DNA of 64,000 nucleotides, taken from the NCBI GenBank assembly GCA_902587095.1, contig CACIJY010000001.1, forward strand, positions 186,001 to 250,000, in the 5' to 3' direction. Positions 39,100 to 49,846 of the stretch are shown one piece after another (within the stretch, counting starts at the first letter, position 1; each line of letters begins with the position of its first letter). Below the pieces are notes generated by a model. The model searched no databases and had not been told where the DNA came from. It was given only the letters and a program-made list of their open reading frames with translations. The position numbers and the translations under genes are program-made. This stretch comes from an uncultured Pelagibacteraceae bacterium. GTDB taxonomy: Bacteria > Pseudomonadota > Alphaproteobacteria > Pelagibacterales > Pelagibacteraceae.

Positions 39100-40097
39100 T
39101 TTTTAACCAAATATGAATACACTAAGTGTTGAAGTAAATTAATATGGTCTTCATTGTCGTTTAAACATGGAATTAGATCAAAATTTTCACCACCTGAATC
39201 GATAAAAGTTTCTTTTCCTTGTATCGCAATCTCTTCTAATGTTTCTACACAATCTGATGCGAAACCGGGGCAAATAACCAATATGTTTTTTTTTCCTTGT
39301 TTTGGAATTTCTTCTAAAGTTTTATCAGTATAAGGTCTAAGCCATTCCTGTGGTCCAAACCTTGATTGAAATGTTGTTATAATATCAATGCTTTTAAACT
39401 TTTCTTTTAGAAGTCTTGTCGTTTTCATGCAATAACAATGATATGGATCTCCTTTTTCAAAATATTTTTTTGGTATTCCGTGGTAAGATGCAACAATTAA
39501 ATCTGGTTTCCAGTTGATTTCGGAAATTTTCTTTTTAATTGAATTAACAATTGCATCTATATAGAGAGGGTTTTCTTCGTAGTGAGATACGATTTGAAGG
39601 CTGGGCTGCCACCTTAAGCTCATTAAAGATCTAAATACTTCGTCACAAACAGTTGCGGTTGTTGGCGATGCATATTGAGGGTAAAGAGGTAATATTATCA
39701 AATTTTCACAGCCTTTTTCTTTAAGGTCTTTAATTTTTCCCTTAATACTTGGTGACCCGTATCTCATCGCAAAGTCTATTATTAGATTTTCCATATTAGA
39801 TTTTTTTGATAATTTTTCAGTTTGCATCATCGTATAGTATCTAAGCGGAGACATGTTCTTATCTTTCATCCAAATTTCTTTATAAGCTTTTGCTGTTTTG
39901 GAAGGTCTAAATGTTAGTATGAAAAGATTTAATATTATTTGCCACAGAAATGGGTTAACCTCTATAACTCTTCTATCAGATAAAAATTCTTTTAAGTATT
40001 TTCTTATATCGAACCAACTGGTGCTATCTGGGGTGCCAAGATTGATTAGCAATACTCCTGTTTTTCCATAGTTAACTTTTGGGTGATTTTCATTCAT
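39096..40097 (-). CDS. hemH: Ferrochelatase
   Basis: GVLLINLGTPDS, YPQYASPTTATV, SYHGIPKKYFEKGDPYHCYC. Confidence 0.97.
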   Translation of the reverse strand: MNENHPKVNYGKTGVLLINLGTPDSTSWFDIRKYLKEFLSDRRVIEVNPFLWQIILNLFILTFRPSKTAKAYKEIWMKDKNMSPLRYYTMMQTEKLSKKSNMENLIIDFAMRYGSPSIKGKIKDLKEKGCENLIILPLYPQYASPTTATVCDEVFRSLMSLRWQPSLQIVSHYEENPLYIDAIVNSIKKKISEINWKPDLIVASYHGIPKKYFEKGDPYHCYCMKTTRLLKEKFKSIDIITTFQSRFGPQEWLRPYTDKTLEEIPKQGKKNILVICPGFASDCVETLEEIAIQGKETFIDSGGENFDLIPCLNDNEDHINLLQHLVYSYLVKK

Positions 40098-41095
40098 GAG
40101 TAATTTTTAACCAATTTAACTAAATAATCTACCATACCTGGGTCAGTATTCGGTAATACACCATGACCAAGATTAAAAATATACGGTTTATCCTTAAAAA
40201 TATCTAAATATTTTTTAACATTTATTTCTAATTCCTCTTTGCTACCAATTAAGAAATTTGGATCTAGTCCTCCTTGCACCGTTATATCTATAGTTTTTGA
40301 GATTAACATTGGGTCAACATCATAATCTATACTAATTACATTTGGATTAACTGCACCAACATATTCTTTATAGTCCTTAATTCCTTTTGGAAAACATATG
40401 GCTGGAGTTTTTTTCGATTTCACAAAGTCCACAAGATCTTTGGTGGGTTTATATATGTATTTTTCATAATCTTTTTTATCTAAAAGACCTGCCCAACTAT
40501 CAAATATTTGAATTATTGTTGCACCATTATTAATTTGGTTTTCAATATGAATTTTAAGGAATTTAATTATAATTATTAATAAATCATCAATAAATTTTTT
40601 GTCATTGACATTAATATTTAATTTTTCATTTTTTGGAGACTTTCGATTTAACATATAGACAAGAATTGTCCAAGGAGCCCCGACAAATCCTATTAGATCT
40701 TTATCTTTTATTTCGTCTTTATCTTTTGTTTTATGTATAGCGTTATAAACTGGTTTTAATTTGTTCACAAATTCAGACTCTTGTACATTGGAAATTTTAT
40801 TAAAATTTATTTCACCCAACATTGGACCAAAATCTTTCTTAAAATTAACAGTTTGGCCTAGGGCATGAGGGACTAACAAAATATCAGAGAATATTATTGC
40901 TGCATCTATGTCAAATCTTTTTAATGGTTGTACCGTAATTTCAGAAGATAAATTTTCATTTAAACATAACTTTATAAAATCTTGGTTATTTTCCCTAATT
41001 CTTCTGAATTCTGGTAAATATCTACCTGCTTGTCTCATAAGCCATATACAATTACCATTAGATTTCTTTTTTATACATTTCTGCAAAACAGTCAT
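40094..41095 (-). CDS. hemE: Uroporphyrinogen decarboxylase
   Basis: IWLMRQAGRYLPEFR, FSDILLVPHALGQTV. Confidence 0.97.
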   Translation of the reverse strand: MTVLQKCIKKKSNGNCIWLMRQAGRYLPEFRRIRENNQDFIKLCLNENLSSEITVQPLKRFDIDAAIIFSDILLVPHALGQTVNFKKDFGPMLGEINFNKISNVQESEFVNKLKPVYNAIHKTKDKDEIKDKDLIGFVGAPWTILVYMLNRKSPKNEKLNINVNDKKFIDDLLIIIIKFLKIHIENQINNGATIIQIFDSWAGLLDKKDYEKYIYKPTKDLVDFVKSKKTPAICFPKGIKDYKEYVGAVNPNVISIDYDVDPMLISKTIDITVQGGLDPNFLIGSKEELEINVKKYLDIFKDKPYIFNLGHGVLPNTDPGMVDYLVKLVKNYS

Positions 41096-41379
41096 AATAA
41101 TAGATTAAGTAATATTTATATTATTTGTATTAGAGTTGTTAATATTGAATATTACTATTTTCTAACACTTTTATAACATTTTTTTCACAATTAATTTCTT
41201 TAAATAAATCATAAAAAATAAGGATGATAGTGATTAATATAATTTTATTCAAAAATCTATATATTGGTTATAAACATGTTTAATAATGTTATTAAAAAGC
41301 CTTTTTTTTATTTTAGATGATAGAATTTGCAAGTTTGTTTATAAATTAATATTAATACAAAAATCTTTATTAATTATAC
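41096..41379. other. Putative chromosomal replication origin (oriC)
   Basis: 284-bp AT-rich gap between divergent hemE and DUF299/ppsR, with DnaA-box-like sequences at 41181, 41268 and 41336; strand switch of flanking genes. Confidence 0.7.
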
Positions 41380-42204
41380 ATGAGTAATACATATGAAATT
41401 TATTTAGTCTCAGATTCAACTGGTGAGACGCTTGAGAGGATATTTCTTGCTATAAAGGCCCAGTTTAAAAATTTCAATTATAAAACACATTATTTTTCAT
41501 TTACGCGAACTGAAAATCAGATATTAAAAATTATAGAAAATTCCGTAAAAAATAAGAATTCTATTTTTCTATATACAATAGTTGATAATAAACTTGCTCA
41601 ATTTTTATCAACAGAATGTAATAAAAAAAATATTCCATGTTTTGGAGTTTTGGGAGACCTTATTTTAACCTTTTCAAAATTATTAAATCAAGAAGCTAGC
41701 CACATCCCAAGTGGACAACACGTTATGAACGAGGACTATTATAAAAAAATTGAGGCTATACAATTTACGATGAACCATGATGATGGAAACTCATTAGAGG
41801 ACATAGGCAAATCAGATATAATCTTATTAGGAGTTAGTAGAACTAGCAAAACACCTACTTCAATTTATTTAGCTAACAAAGGTATGAAAATTTCAAATAT
41901 ACCACTGATTAACGAACAATCAGTTCCAAAATCTCTAAAAGAAAAACCGAATTGCACCTGCATTATAGGTCTAACAGCTGAACCCGATAGGTTGGTTGAT
42001 TTAAGAAAAAATAGGATGCAATCGATAAAGGAAAATGAAAATAAAAATTATATAGATTTTGATAAAATTAAAAACGAAATAGAAACTTCAAAAAAATTGT
42101 TTCAGAAATACAATTGGCCATCCATAGATGTTACAAGAAAGTCAGTTGAAGAAACTGCAGCCTCTATATTAAAAATACACGATATATTTAATCAAAATGA
42201 ATAA
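41380..42204 (+). CDS. ppsR: Pyruvate,phosphate dikinase / PEP synthase regulatory protein (DUF299)
   Basis: IYLVSDSTGETLERIF, ILLGVSRTSKTPTSIYLANKG. Confidence 0.94.
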   Translation: MSNTYEIYLVSDSTGETLERIFLAIKAQFKNFNYKTHYFSFTRTENQILKIIENSVKNKNSIFLYTIVDNKLAQFLSTECNKKNIPCFGVLGDLILTFSKLLNQEASHIPSGQHVMNEDYYKKIEAIQFTMNHDDGNSLEDIGKSDIILLGVSRTSKTPTSIYLANKGMKISNIPLINEQSVPKSLKEKPNCTCIIGLTAEPDRLVDLRKNRMQSIKENENKNYIDFDKIKNEIETSKKLFQKYNWPSIDVTRKSVEETAASILKIHDIFNQNE

Positions 42205-42781
42205 AATAATATTAGCCTCAAAAAGCGAAGTGAGAAAAAAAATCTTAATAGAAAATGGAATATCTTGTGATGTAGAACCATCTAAAGTTGATGAAAATGT
42301 CATTAAAGAGTCATTGTTAAAAGAGGGGGCAACACCAGAAATAATATCTAAGAGTCTAGCAGAATTAAAAGCTAACAAAATAAGTAATAAAAATCCAGCC
42401 GAATTAGTGTTGGGCGCTGATAGCGTTATAGATTTAGACGGTGAGATAATTTCTAAACCCAAATCTCGAGAAGAAGCATTTAATATTCTTAAAAAAATGA
42501 ATGGCAAAAGCCATTTTTTAATTAGCTCAGTTTGTATTTCTCAAAATGGAAATATGATATGGAATTATACTGATCAAGCAGAATTAGTAATGAAAGAATT
42601 TAGTGACAAAGAGTTAGGAGACTACCTGGCAAAAATATCAGACCAAAATCTTTATGCATACAACGTATATCAAATAGAAGGCGAGGGTAAAAAATTATTT
42701 AGTAAAATAAAAGGAGATAAAAACACAATTATGGGTTTGCCAATAACAAAAATTAAAACTTACTTACAGGAGCACAAATGA
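42197..42781 (+). CDS. maf: Maf-family nucleotide pyrophosphatase
   Basis: IILASKSEVRKKILIENGI, VLGADSVIDLDGEI. Confidence 0.95.
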   Translation: MNKIILASKSEVRKKILIENGISCDVEPSKVDENVIKESLLKEGATPEIISKSLAELKANKISNKNPAELVLGADSVIDLDGEIISKPKSREEAFNILKKMNGKSHFLISSVCISQNGNMIWNYTDQAELVMKEFSDKELGDYLAKISDQNLYAYNVYQIEGEGKKLFSKIKGDKNTIMGLPITKIKTYLQEHK

Positions 42782-43560
42782 AGAAATTTTTTGTAATAGG
42801 CAACCCAATAAGCCATTCCCTTTCACCAGAGTTACATAATTTTTGGTTAAAAAAAAATAATATTGATGCGATTTATGAAAAAGTTAAATTAGAGGAAAAT
42901 GAATTAAAGGGTTTTATTGATAAATTAAGAAATGAAGAAATACATGGTATTAATGTAACAGTTCCTTTTAAAAATAAGGTTATAAAGTACATAGACAAAT
43001 TTAGCTTAGAGGTAGAGACTACTGATTCTGTTAATACAATTTATAAAAGTGGAAACGATATAATCGGTCACAATACAGATGTGGCTGGTTTTGAATTGGG
43101 CTTAAGACATTCTAAAATTAATGTTTTACACAAATCAATTTTTATTTTGGGGGCTGGAGGGGTGGTCCCCTCAATTATTTACTCTTTATTGAGTATGGGG
43201 TGTAAAAAAATATTTTTATCAAACAGAACTTTTGCAAAAGCTGAGAAGCTTAAAAAAAAATTTGATGAAATTGAAATCTTAAAGTGGGGAGAAATACCAG
43301 ATTTCGATATAGTCATAAATGCTACAAGCGTTGGCTTGCTAGGAGATAGTTTAGACCTAAATCTTAAAGTAGCAGACAAGATTTTTTATGATGTTATTTA
43401 CAATCCAAAAGAGACAAAATTTTTAAAAAAAGCAAAAGAGAACGGAAATAAAATAGAAAATGGTCAATTAATGTTTATTTATCAAGCTAATCAGTCCTTC
43501 TCAATATGGAACAACGTAATACCTAAAATAGACGGGGAAGTTTTAAAAATATTTAAATGA
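42778..43560 (+). CDS. aroE: Shikimate dehydrogenase
   Basis: FFVIGNPISHSLSPELHNFWL, GINVTVPFKNKV, NTDVAGFELGL. Confidence 0.97.
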   Translation: MKKFFVIGNPISHSLSPELHNFWLKKNNIDAIYEKVKLEENELKGFIDKLRNEEIHGINVTVPFKNKVIKYIDKFSLEVETTDSVNTIYKSGNDIIGHNTDVAGFELGLRHSKINVLHKSIFILGAGGVVPSIIYSLLSMGCKKIFLSNRTFAKAEKLKKKFDEIEILKWGEIPDFDIVINATSVGLLGDSLDLNLKVADKIFYDVIYNPKETKFLKKAKENGNKIENGQLMFIYQANQSFSIWNNVIPKIDGEVLKIFK

Positions 43561-44144
43561 TTAAAATTATTTTAGTTGGAGATATTGGTTCAGGGAAAAC
43601 TTATGTTTCAAGGTTATTTAAAGTTCCTTGTTTTTCTGCAGACTTAGAGGTTAAAAAATTATACAAAAACAACAGAAAATGTTTCCAAAAATTAAAAAAA
43701 AAATTTCCCAAATTTATTAAAACTTTTCCAGTTAAAAAGTCGGAATTATCAAATCTTATTAAAAATAAATTTTCTGACTTAAAAAAGATTGGTTTAATAG
43801 TCCATCCTTTTGTCAGAAAGAGGATGAAGATTTTTTTAAAAAAAAATAAAAGAAAAAAGGCTGTTGTTTTGGATATTCCTTTATATTTAGAAAATAAAAT
43901 GTACGAAAAAAATGATGTTATAATATTTCTTAAAACAAGAAGAAAAGATGTTGATATAAGATTGAGGAATAGAAAAAACTTCAATCAAAAAATACTAAAT
44001 ATTCTTAGAAAATCTCAACTTAATTTAAGACAGAAACAATTGAAATCAGATTATTTATTGGTAAATAAATTTAGTAGTGTAATCATGAAAAAGAAGATTA
44101 AAATACTTAAGGCAAAGATATTAAATGATAGAAGTAGTTCTTGA
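43557..44144 (+). CDS. coaE: Dephospho-CoA kinase
   Basis: IILVGDIGSGKTYVSRLF, FSADLEVKKLY, IVHPFVRKRM; aroE-coaE-dnaQ order. Confidence 0.9.
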   Translation: MIKIILVGDIGSGKTYVSRLFKVPCFSADLEVKKLYKNNRKCFQKLKKKFPKFIKTFPVKKSELSNLIKNKFSDLKKIGLIVHPFVRKRMKIFLKKNKRKKAVVLDIPLYLENKMYEKNDVIIFLKTRRKDVDIRLRNRKNFNQKILNILRKSQLNLRQKQLKSDYLLVNKFSSVIMKKKIKILKAKILNDRSSS

Positions 44145-44784
44145 TACAGAAACAACAGGATTGTCAGTATCCAAAGGTCATCGTATTGTTGAAATTGGAT
44201 GTATTGAATTAAAAGATCAAATACCAACTAATAAAACTTTTCATTGCTATTTAAATCCACAAAGAAAAGTTTCTGAAGATGCTATAAAAGTTCATGGTTA
44301 CACAGATGAATTTTTATCTGATAAAAAAAAATTTTCAGAGATTGTTGATGATTTCTTACAATTTATAAAAAATAAAAAATTAATAATACATAACGCCGAA
44401 TTTGATATTTCACATATTAACAATGAACTCAAATTGATAGGCAGACCAATTATAAACAAAGATAGTGTTATTGATACACTTGATATTGCTAGAGAAAAAT
44501 ACCCTGGATCTTCAATAAGTTTAGATGCTTTATGTAAAAGGTTTAGAATTGATAACTCAAGAAGAAAATTTCACACAGCTTTAATTGATTGTGAACTTTT
44601 GTCTAAAGTTTATATAAATTTGACTGACCAGAAGGAACCAAAATTAAACTTCCAAGCGGAAGAAATAATTAATACAAATAATTCTATAAAAACAGATTAC
44701 TGTAAAAAAATAGTCCTACCATCACAAGATGAACTAGAAAATCACAAAATTTTTATGAAAAAATCTTTAAAAAAAAATATTTAA
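44125..44784 (+). CDS. dnaQ: DNA polymerase III epsilon subunit
   Basis: EVVLDTETTGLSVSKGHRIVEIGCIEL, HNAEFDISHIN. Confidence 0.96.
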   Translation: MIEVVLDTETTGLSVSKGHRIVEIGCIELKDQIPTNKTFHCYLNPQRKVSEDAIKVHGYTDEFLSDKKKFSEIVDDFLQFIKNKKLIIHNAEFDISHINNELKLIGRPIINKDSVIDTLDIAREKYPGSSISLDALCKRFRIDNSRRKFHTALIDCELLSKVYINLTDQKEPKLNFQAEEIINTNNSIKTDYCKKIVLPSQDELENHKIFMKKSLKKNI

Positions 44785-45203
44785 TTTTTTCTGTTTTTAT
44801 ATAGTTCATTAAAATCTACTTTGTTTTCAAACTTCACATTTGGGTAGCCAGAATGTTTGAGTAAGTCTAAAAAAATTTTTTCAATTTTAGGATAAACTTC
44901 CGAAGGGACTTCTTTTAAAAAAATAGGCTCTAAAACTTCCTTTGTATTTACATCTTCATCAATTTTGACAATTACTGCATAAACCATTTCAAAATAACTA
45001 TTTTTTTGATTTTCATCAGCTTCTTTAAATTTTGTTGATATTGAAACTTCTGCCATTTTATTTTTTAAAGGCTTGGTATTTATATCTATAAATAGTTTAA
45101 ATTTTGAAATATTTTCTTTAGTGTATATGTAGCTTTCAACATCCTTTGTCTCAGCCGAAATATCTTTAACAAATTCTCCGAGAATTCTAAATTTTTTTTC
45201 CAT
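44781..45203 (-). CDS. secB: Protein-export chaperone SecB
   Basis: FRILGEFVKDISAE, YPKIEKIFLDLLKHSGYPNVKFENKVDFNELY. Confidence 0.92.
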   Translation of the reverse strand: MEKKFRILGEFVKDISAETKDVESYIYTKENISKFKLFIDINTKPLKNKMAEVSISTKFKEADENQKNSYFEMVYAVIVKIDEDVNTKEVLEPIFLKEVPSEVYPKIEKIFLDLLKHSGYPNVKFENKVDFNELYKNRKN

Positions 45204-45607
45204 TATTTATCCTTATCTTCATATTCGCCTTCTATCAAATCATCTTTGATTTTTTCTTTTGTATATTTTTTACCTAAATAACTAAAAATTATATTTCGAG
45301 TTAGTGGAATAATTAAAAGAAAACCAAAAACGTCAGTTGCAAATCCTGGAATAATTAAAAGAGTCGCTGCAATAGCTAACGCAGCTCCCGACATAATTTC
45401 ATATATAGGTACTTGGTTTTTATAAATTTGGGAAACACCAGATTTTAAAGTGCTTAAACCCTGTAATCTGACAAAAAATATACCTACGACGGCAGTTAAA
45501 AGTATGATTAGAATAGTGTTAAAAGCTCCTATTAGACCTCCAATTTGTATGAAAAGGTATATTTCAACAAGAGGAACAAATAAAATAATTAATAAAAGTG
45601 TGTTCAT
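45203..45607 (-). CDS. fxsA: FxsA-family membrane protein
   Basis: LFVPLVEIYLFIQIGGLIGAFNTI, LIIPGFATDVFGFLLIIPLTR. Confidence 0.9.
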   Translation of the reverse strand: MNTLLLIILFVPLVEIYLFIQIGGLIGAFNTILIILLTAVVGIFFVRLQGLSTLKSGVSQIYKNQVPIYEIMSGAALAIAATLLIIPGFATDVFGFLLIIPLTRNIIFSYLGKKYTKEKIKDDLIEGEYEDKDK

Positions 45608-45665
45608 TTGTCATTAATCTAATTTGCTAGTTGAAATTAAGCAATAGAGTAAATAATATAATAAT

Positions 45666-46253
45666 ATGAGTTATAGCTTTGAATATATAGATATAATACT
45701 TTTAGCAATGATAGCGGGTTTTATTTTTTTAAGACTTAGAGGTATTTTAGGAAAAAAATCTGGTTTTGAAGAAGACATCACACAAAGCTTTCCGCACGAG
45801 TTTCCAAACACAAAACCTGTAAAAAAAACAAACTTTGATGTATTTGATGATAAAGCTAAATCAGAATTTTTGTCAGGCGCTAAGATTGCATATGAAACAA
45901 TAATTACAGATTTTTCTAATGGAAATTTAAAAAATATTAAAAGTCTTTTAGAGAAAAAAGTTTTCAAGCAATTTGAAGAAGCTATCTCTGAAAGAGAAAA
46001 ACAAGGCAACAAATCTGAGACTACTTTCATAGGTATTAACTCTGCTGAAATCAAAAATCACGAACGAAATGGTAATTTTCTTGAAGTAACTGTTGAATTT
46101 GTAAGCGAGATTATTTCATGTGTAAAAGATAAAAATTCTAAAATTGTGGCAGGTGATCCAGAAAAAGTTAAAAAAGTTTATGATACCTGGAAGTTTTCAA
46201 AAGATGTAAAATCAAACGATCCAAATTGGTCGTTGATTGAAACCAGTGTTTAA
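45666..46253 (+). CDS. Tim44-domain protein
   Basis: N-terminal TM, LAMIAGFIFLRLRGILGKKSG; C-terminal Tim44-like domain VKKVYDTWKFSKDVKSNDPNWSLIET. Confidence 0.88.
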   Translation: MSYSFEYIDIILLAMIAGFIFLRLRGILGKKSGFEEDITQSFPHEFPNTKPVKKTNFDVFDDKAKSEFLSGAKIAYETIITDFSNGNLKNIKSLLEKKVFKQFEEAISEREKQGNKSETTFIGINSAEIKNHERNGNFLEVTVEFVSEIISCVKDKNSKIVAGDPEKVKKVYDTWKFSKDVKSNDPNWSLIETSV

Positions 46254-46658
46254 TTGAATAAAAAACTATCTAACAAAGATTTAAAAGACTGGAAAAATTT
46301 CTTAGAAAGTAACGAAAAGGTTCAAAATAAAGATAACCCTGAAGAGCAAATAAAATTTAAGAAAGAAGCAACGATAGATCTTCATGGATTTTCTCTAGAT
46401 CAAGCTAACAGCAGGGTAGAAAAGTTTATTATCGATTGTTTTGAAAAAAAAGTATTAAAATTAAATATTATTACAGGAAAAGGTTTAAGATCAAAAGTTG
46501 ATAAAAATCCCTATCAATCAAAAAATTTAGGCATTTTAAAATATTCTGTTCCCGAATTTATAAAAACAAATACTGATTTAATGAAAATTATAAAAAAAAT
46601 TGATGACCAAACAGATAATAAAAATTCAGGTTTTTTTTCAGTATTCTTAAAATTATAA
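46254..46658 (+). CDS. Smr-domain protein (TTG start)
   Basis: [33 protein letters not shown]. Confidence 0.88.
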   Translation: MNKKLSNKDLKDWKNFLESNEKVQNKDNPEEQIKFKKEATIDLHGFSLDQANSRVEKFIIDCFEKKVLKLNIITGKGLRSKVDKNPYQSKNLGILKYSVPEFIKTNTDLMKIIKKIDDQTDNKNSGFFSVFLKL

Positions 46659-48017
46659 AATAAACTTTGATAAATCGTTATCTTTTACTAATTGTCCAAG
46701 ATTTTCTTTTACATATTTAGAGTCTATTACTATTTTTTCTCCAGATCTATCAGTTGCAGTGAAACTAATTTCATCAAGAATTCTCTCAATTATAGTATGA
46801 AGTCTCCTTGCGCCAATATTTTCTACAGACGAGTTAACTTCATTTGCAAGATTAGCAATAGTCTCAATACCGTCTTCAGAAAATTCTAGGTCAACATTTT
46901 CTGTCCTAAGTAACGCTTTGTATTGTTTGATCAAACTATTGTCTGGCTCTTTTAAAATTCTTTTAAAATCGTCACTTGTAAGAGCGTCTAATTCTACTCT
47001 TATTGGTAATCTTCCTTGAAGTTCAGGTAATAAATCTGATGGTTTTGCTAATTGAAAAGCTCCAGATGCAATGAACAAGATATGATCTGTTTTAACCGGT
47101 CCATACTTTGTACTAACTGTTGTACCCTCAATTAATGGAAGCAGATCCCTTTGAACACCTTCTCTTGAAACATCACCACCAACTCTGTCGGTTCTTCCTG
47201 AAATTTTATCTATTTCGTCCAAGAATACTATACCATTGTTTTCAGTAACGTTTTTTGCTGATTTTATAATCTTGTCTTGCTCAATTAGCTTGTCTGCTTC
47301 TTCATTAATTAAAATTTCATGAGACTCTTTAACAGTCATTTTTTTCTTCTTTACCTTACCTCCCATAGATTTTCCTAACATATCACCAATATTTATCATT
47401 CCAATATTTGCGCCTGGCATTCCTGGAATCTCAAAGCTCGGCATGTTGTTAGACTCATTCGTGGCAATTTCTATTTCATTATCATCTAAGTCACCATCTC
47501 TTAGTCTCTTTCTAAAGCTTTCTCTTGTTGCAACAGATGCTTTGTTTCCGACTAAAGCATCCAATACTCTCTCTTCAGCTAATTTTTGAGCTTTTGCATG
47601 AACTTCTTTTCTTTTTTTAACTTTTTCCATTGCAATAGCTATTTCGAGTAAGTCCCTGATTATTTGTTCAACGTCTCTTCCAACATATCCAACTTCAGTA
47701 AATCTTGTAGCTTCAACTTTTACAAAAGGTGCTTCTGCTAACTTTGATAATCTCCTTGATATTTCTGTTTTTCCAACTCCAGTTGGACCAATCATTAAAA
47801 TATTCTTTGGCAGCACTTCGTCTCGCATATCACCTGTTAAAGCTTGTCTTCTCCACCTATTTCTTAATGCGATTGCAACAGCTCTTTTAGCTTTATTTTG
47901 ACCAACTACATACCTATCTAACTCAGAAACAATTTCTCTTGGAGATAATGAGTCAATGTGATTTTGTTTTTTTTCCTCGGTTTTCTTTGGGAAAGATTTT
48001 ACGTTAGATTTTTCCAT
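46653..48017 (-). CDS. hslU: HslU ATPase of HslUV protease
   Basis: [45 protein letters not shown]. Confidence 0.98.
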   Translation of the reverse strand: MEKSNVKSFPKKTEEKKQNHIDSLSPREIVSELDRYVVGQNKAKRAVAIALRNRWRRQALTGDMRDEVLPKNILMIGPTGVGKTEISRRLSKLAEAPFVKVEATRFTEVGYVGRDVEQIIRDLLEIAIAMEKVKKRKEVHAKAQKLAEERVLDALVGNKASVATRESFRKRLRDGDLDDNEIEIATNESNNMPSFEIPGMPGANIGMINIGDMLGKSMGGKVKKKKMTVKESHEILINEEADKLIEQDKIIKSAKNVTENNGIVFLDEIDKISGRTDRVGGDVSREGVQRDLLPLIEGTTVSTKYGPVKTDHILFIASGAFQLAKPSDLLPELQGRLPIRVELDALTSDDFKRILKEPDNSLIKQYKALLRTENVDLEFSEDGIETIANLANEVNSSVENIGARRLHTIIERILDEISFTATDRSGEKIVIDSKYVKENLGQLVKDNDLSKFIL

Positions 48018-48532
48018 TAAATTTTTTCAACTTTTATATTATGATTTGTAAATACACAGATATCAGCTGCTACCTGTATAGCTTTTTTTGCGACTTCCTC
48101 TGCTTTCAATTCTGTATCCATTAATACTTTAGCAGCAGCCAGAGCATAATTTCCACCTGAACCAATTCCAATGACATCTCCTTCAGGTTCCAAAACATCT
48201 CCAGTGCCTGAAATTATAAAACTTTTTTCTTTATCGCCGATCGCCATAAGAGCTTCTAATCTTCTTAAGTATTTATCTGTTCTCCAATCTTTAGCCAATT
48301 CAACAGCCGCTCTTGTTAAATTCCCTGCATGCTTTTCCAGTTTAGCCTCTAATCTTTCAAATAAAGTTAGTGCATCAGCTGTCGATCCGGCAAACCCAGC
48401 GATCACATTTCTTTTCTCAATTTTACGAACCTTGTTGGCATTACTTTTGATCACTGTATTTCCCATACTCACTTGACCATCGCTTGCCACAACTACGTCA
48501 TTATTTTTTCTTACAAGTACTATCGTTGTCAT
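48017..48532 (-). CDS. hslV: HslV protease subunit
   Basis: [26 protein letters not shown]. Confidence 0.98.
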   Translation of the reverse strand: MTTIVLVRKNNDVVVASDGQVSMGNTVIKSNANKVRKIEKRNVIAGFAGSTADALTLFERLEAKLEKHAGNLTRAAVELAKDWRTDKYLRRLEALMAIGDKEKSFIISGTGDVLEPEGDVIGIGSGGNYALAAAKVLMDTELKAEEVAKKAIQVAADICVFTNHNIKVEKI

Positions 48533-48538
48533 ATCAGT

Positions 48539-48567
48539 TAAATGGATACTAATTTTAAATGTTCAAG
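48539..48567 (-). promoter_or_regulatory. Putative sigma32-like promoter of hslVU
   Basis: On the minus strand: CTTGAA (48567-48562), 16-nt spacer, CCATTTA (48545-48539), 6 nt before the hslV ATG. Confidence 0.4.
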
Positions 48568-48622
48568 AGCTAAATTAACTGTTATTGATATCAATAAGTA
48601 ATGCATATATATCTAACTTAAT

Positions 48623-49213
48623 ATGAAGCGAAAAGCAGAAATAAGTCGAAAAACTAAGGAAACCAAAATTGATGTAGCTATAAATATCGATGGGAAAGGC
48701 AAGTTTAAAATAGACACTGGCATTGGTTTTTTAGACCACATGCTAGAACAATTATCTAAACACTCTTCAATTGATTTAAAAGTAAAAGCCAAAGGTGATA
48801 CACATATTGATCTTCACCACACAACTGAAGATACAGGCATTGCAATTGGCGAATGTTTAAAAAAAGCATCAAAAAAATTCGTAGGTATAAAAAGATATGC
48901 TCACGCAATGATTCCAATGGATGAAACTTTAACAAGAGTTGCTTTAGATGTTTCAAATAGACCGTACTTAATTTGGAAAGTTGATTTAAAGGTAGAAAAG
49001 TTAGGAGAAATGGATACCGAATTATTTAAAGAGTGGTTTCAAGCATTTTCACAAGCAGCAGGAATAACATTACATATAGAGAATTTATATGGTGATAATA
49101 GTCATCACAAAGTTGAGTCTTGTTTTAAAGGATTAGCAAGATCTTTAAGAAGCGCACTTGAGATTGATCCACGAAATAAGAACGTAATACCATCGACTAA
49201 AGGTTCTTTATAA
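48623..49213 (+). CDS. hisB: Imidazoleglycerol-phosphate dehydratase
   Basis: [35 protein letters not shown]. Confidence 0.98.
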   Translation: MKRKAEISRKTKETKIDVAINIDGKGKFKIDTGIGFLDHMLEQLSKHSSIDLKVKAKGDTHIDLHHTTEDTGIAIGECLKKASKKFVGIKRYAHAMIPMDETLTRVALDVSNRPYLIWKVDLKVEKLGEMDTELFKEWFQAFSQAAGITLHIENLYGDNSHHKVESCFKGLARSLRSALEIDPRNKNVIPSTKGSL

Positions 49214-49219
49214 GAATTA

Positions 49220-49846
49220 ATGAACGTAACAATTGTTGATTACAAATCAGGGAACATAAGTTCCGTCATAAACTCATTTAAAGAAGTAGCACAAAATAAA
49301 GTTAAAATTGAAGTTACTTCTGATCTTAATAAAATTAAATCGAGCGACAAGGTCGTCTTACCAGGCCAAGGTTCATTCAAGAGTTGCATCGATGCTTTAA
49401 ATACAATTAATGGCCTAGTTGAAACTTTAAATGATTTTGTAATAAATAACAAAAAACCCCTTTTAGGAATTTGTGTTGGGTTACAAATGTTTGCGGATGT
49501 TGGATACGAGGAAACGGAAACAAAAGGATTAGGGTGGATACCTGGAAAAGTTACAAAGATAGATAACCAAAATGGAAAATACAAATTACCCCACATAGGT
49601 TGGAATGAAATTAATATTATGAAGGACAGTAAAATTTTAAAGGATATAAAAGATAAATCTCATATGTACTTTGTACATAGTTACGAATTCGTACCTAATG
49701 AAAAAAATGCTATTTTAGCAACAACTAATTATTCTTCAAACCACGTCTGCGCTATAGAAATAGAAAATATTTTTGGCACTCAATTTCACCCAGAAAAAAG
49801 TGATAAAATTGGACTAAAAATAATAGATAATTTTATAAATTTATAA
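49220..49846 (+). CDS. hisH: Imidazole glycerol phosphate synthase subunit HisH
   Basis: VTIVDYKSGNISSV, LLGICVGLQMFAD, GTQFHPEKSDKIGLKII. Confidence 0.97.
   Translation: MNVTIVDYKSGNISSVINSFKEVAQNKVKIEVTSDLNKIKSSDKVVLPGQGSFKSCIDALNTINGLVETLNDFVINNKKPLLGICVGLQMFADVGYEETETKGLGWIPGKVTKIDNQNGKYKLPHIGWNEINIMKDSKILKDIKDKSHMYFVHSYEFVPNEKNAILATTNYSSNHVCAIEIENIFGTQFHPEKSDKIGLKIIDNFINL

Noticed and set aside
41290-41310. AAAAAGCCTTTTTTTTA as a terminator
   Set aside because: Stem is almost all A-T with only one GC pair and essentially no loop; not a convincing terminator.
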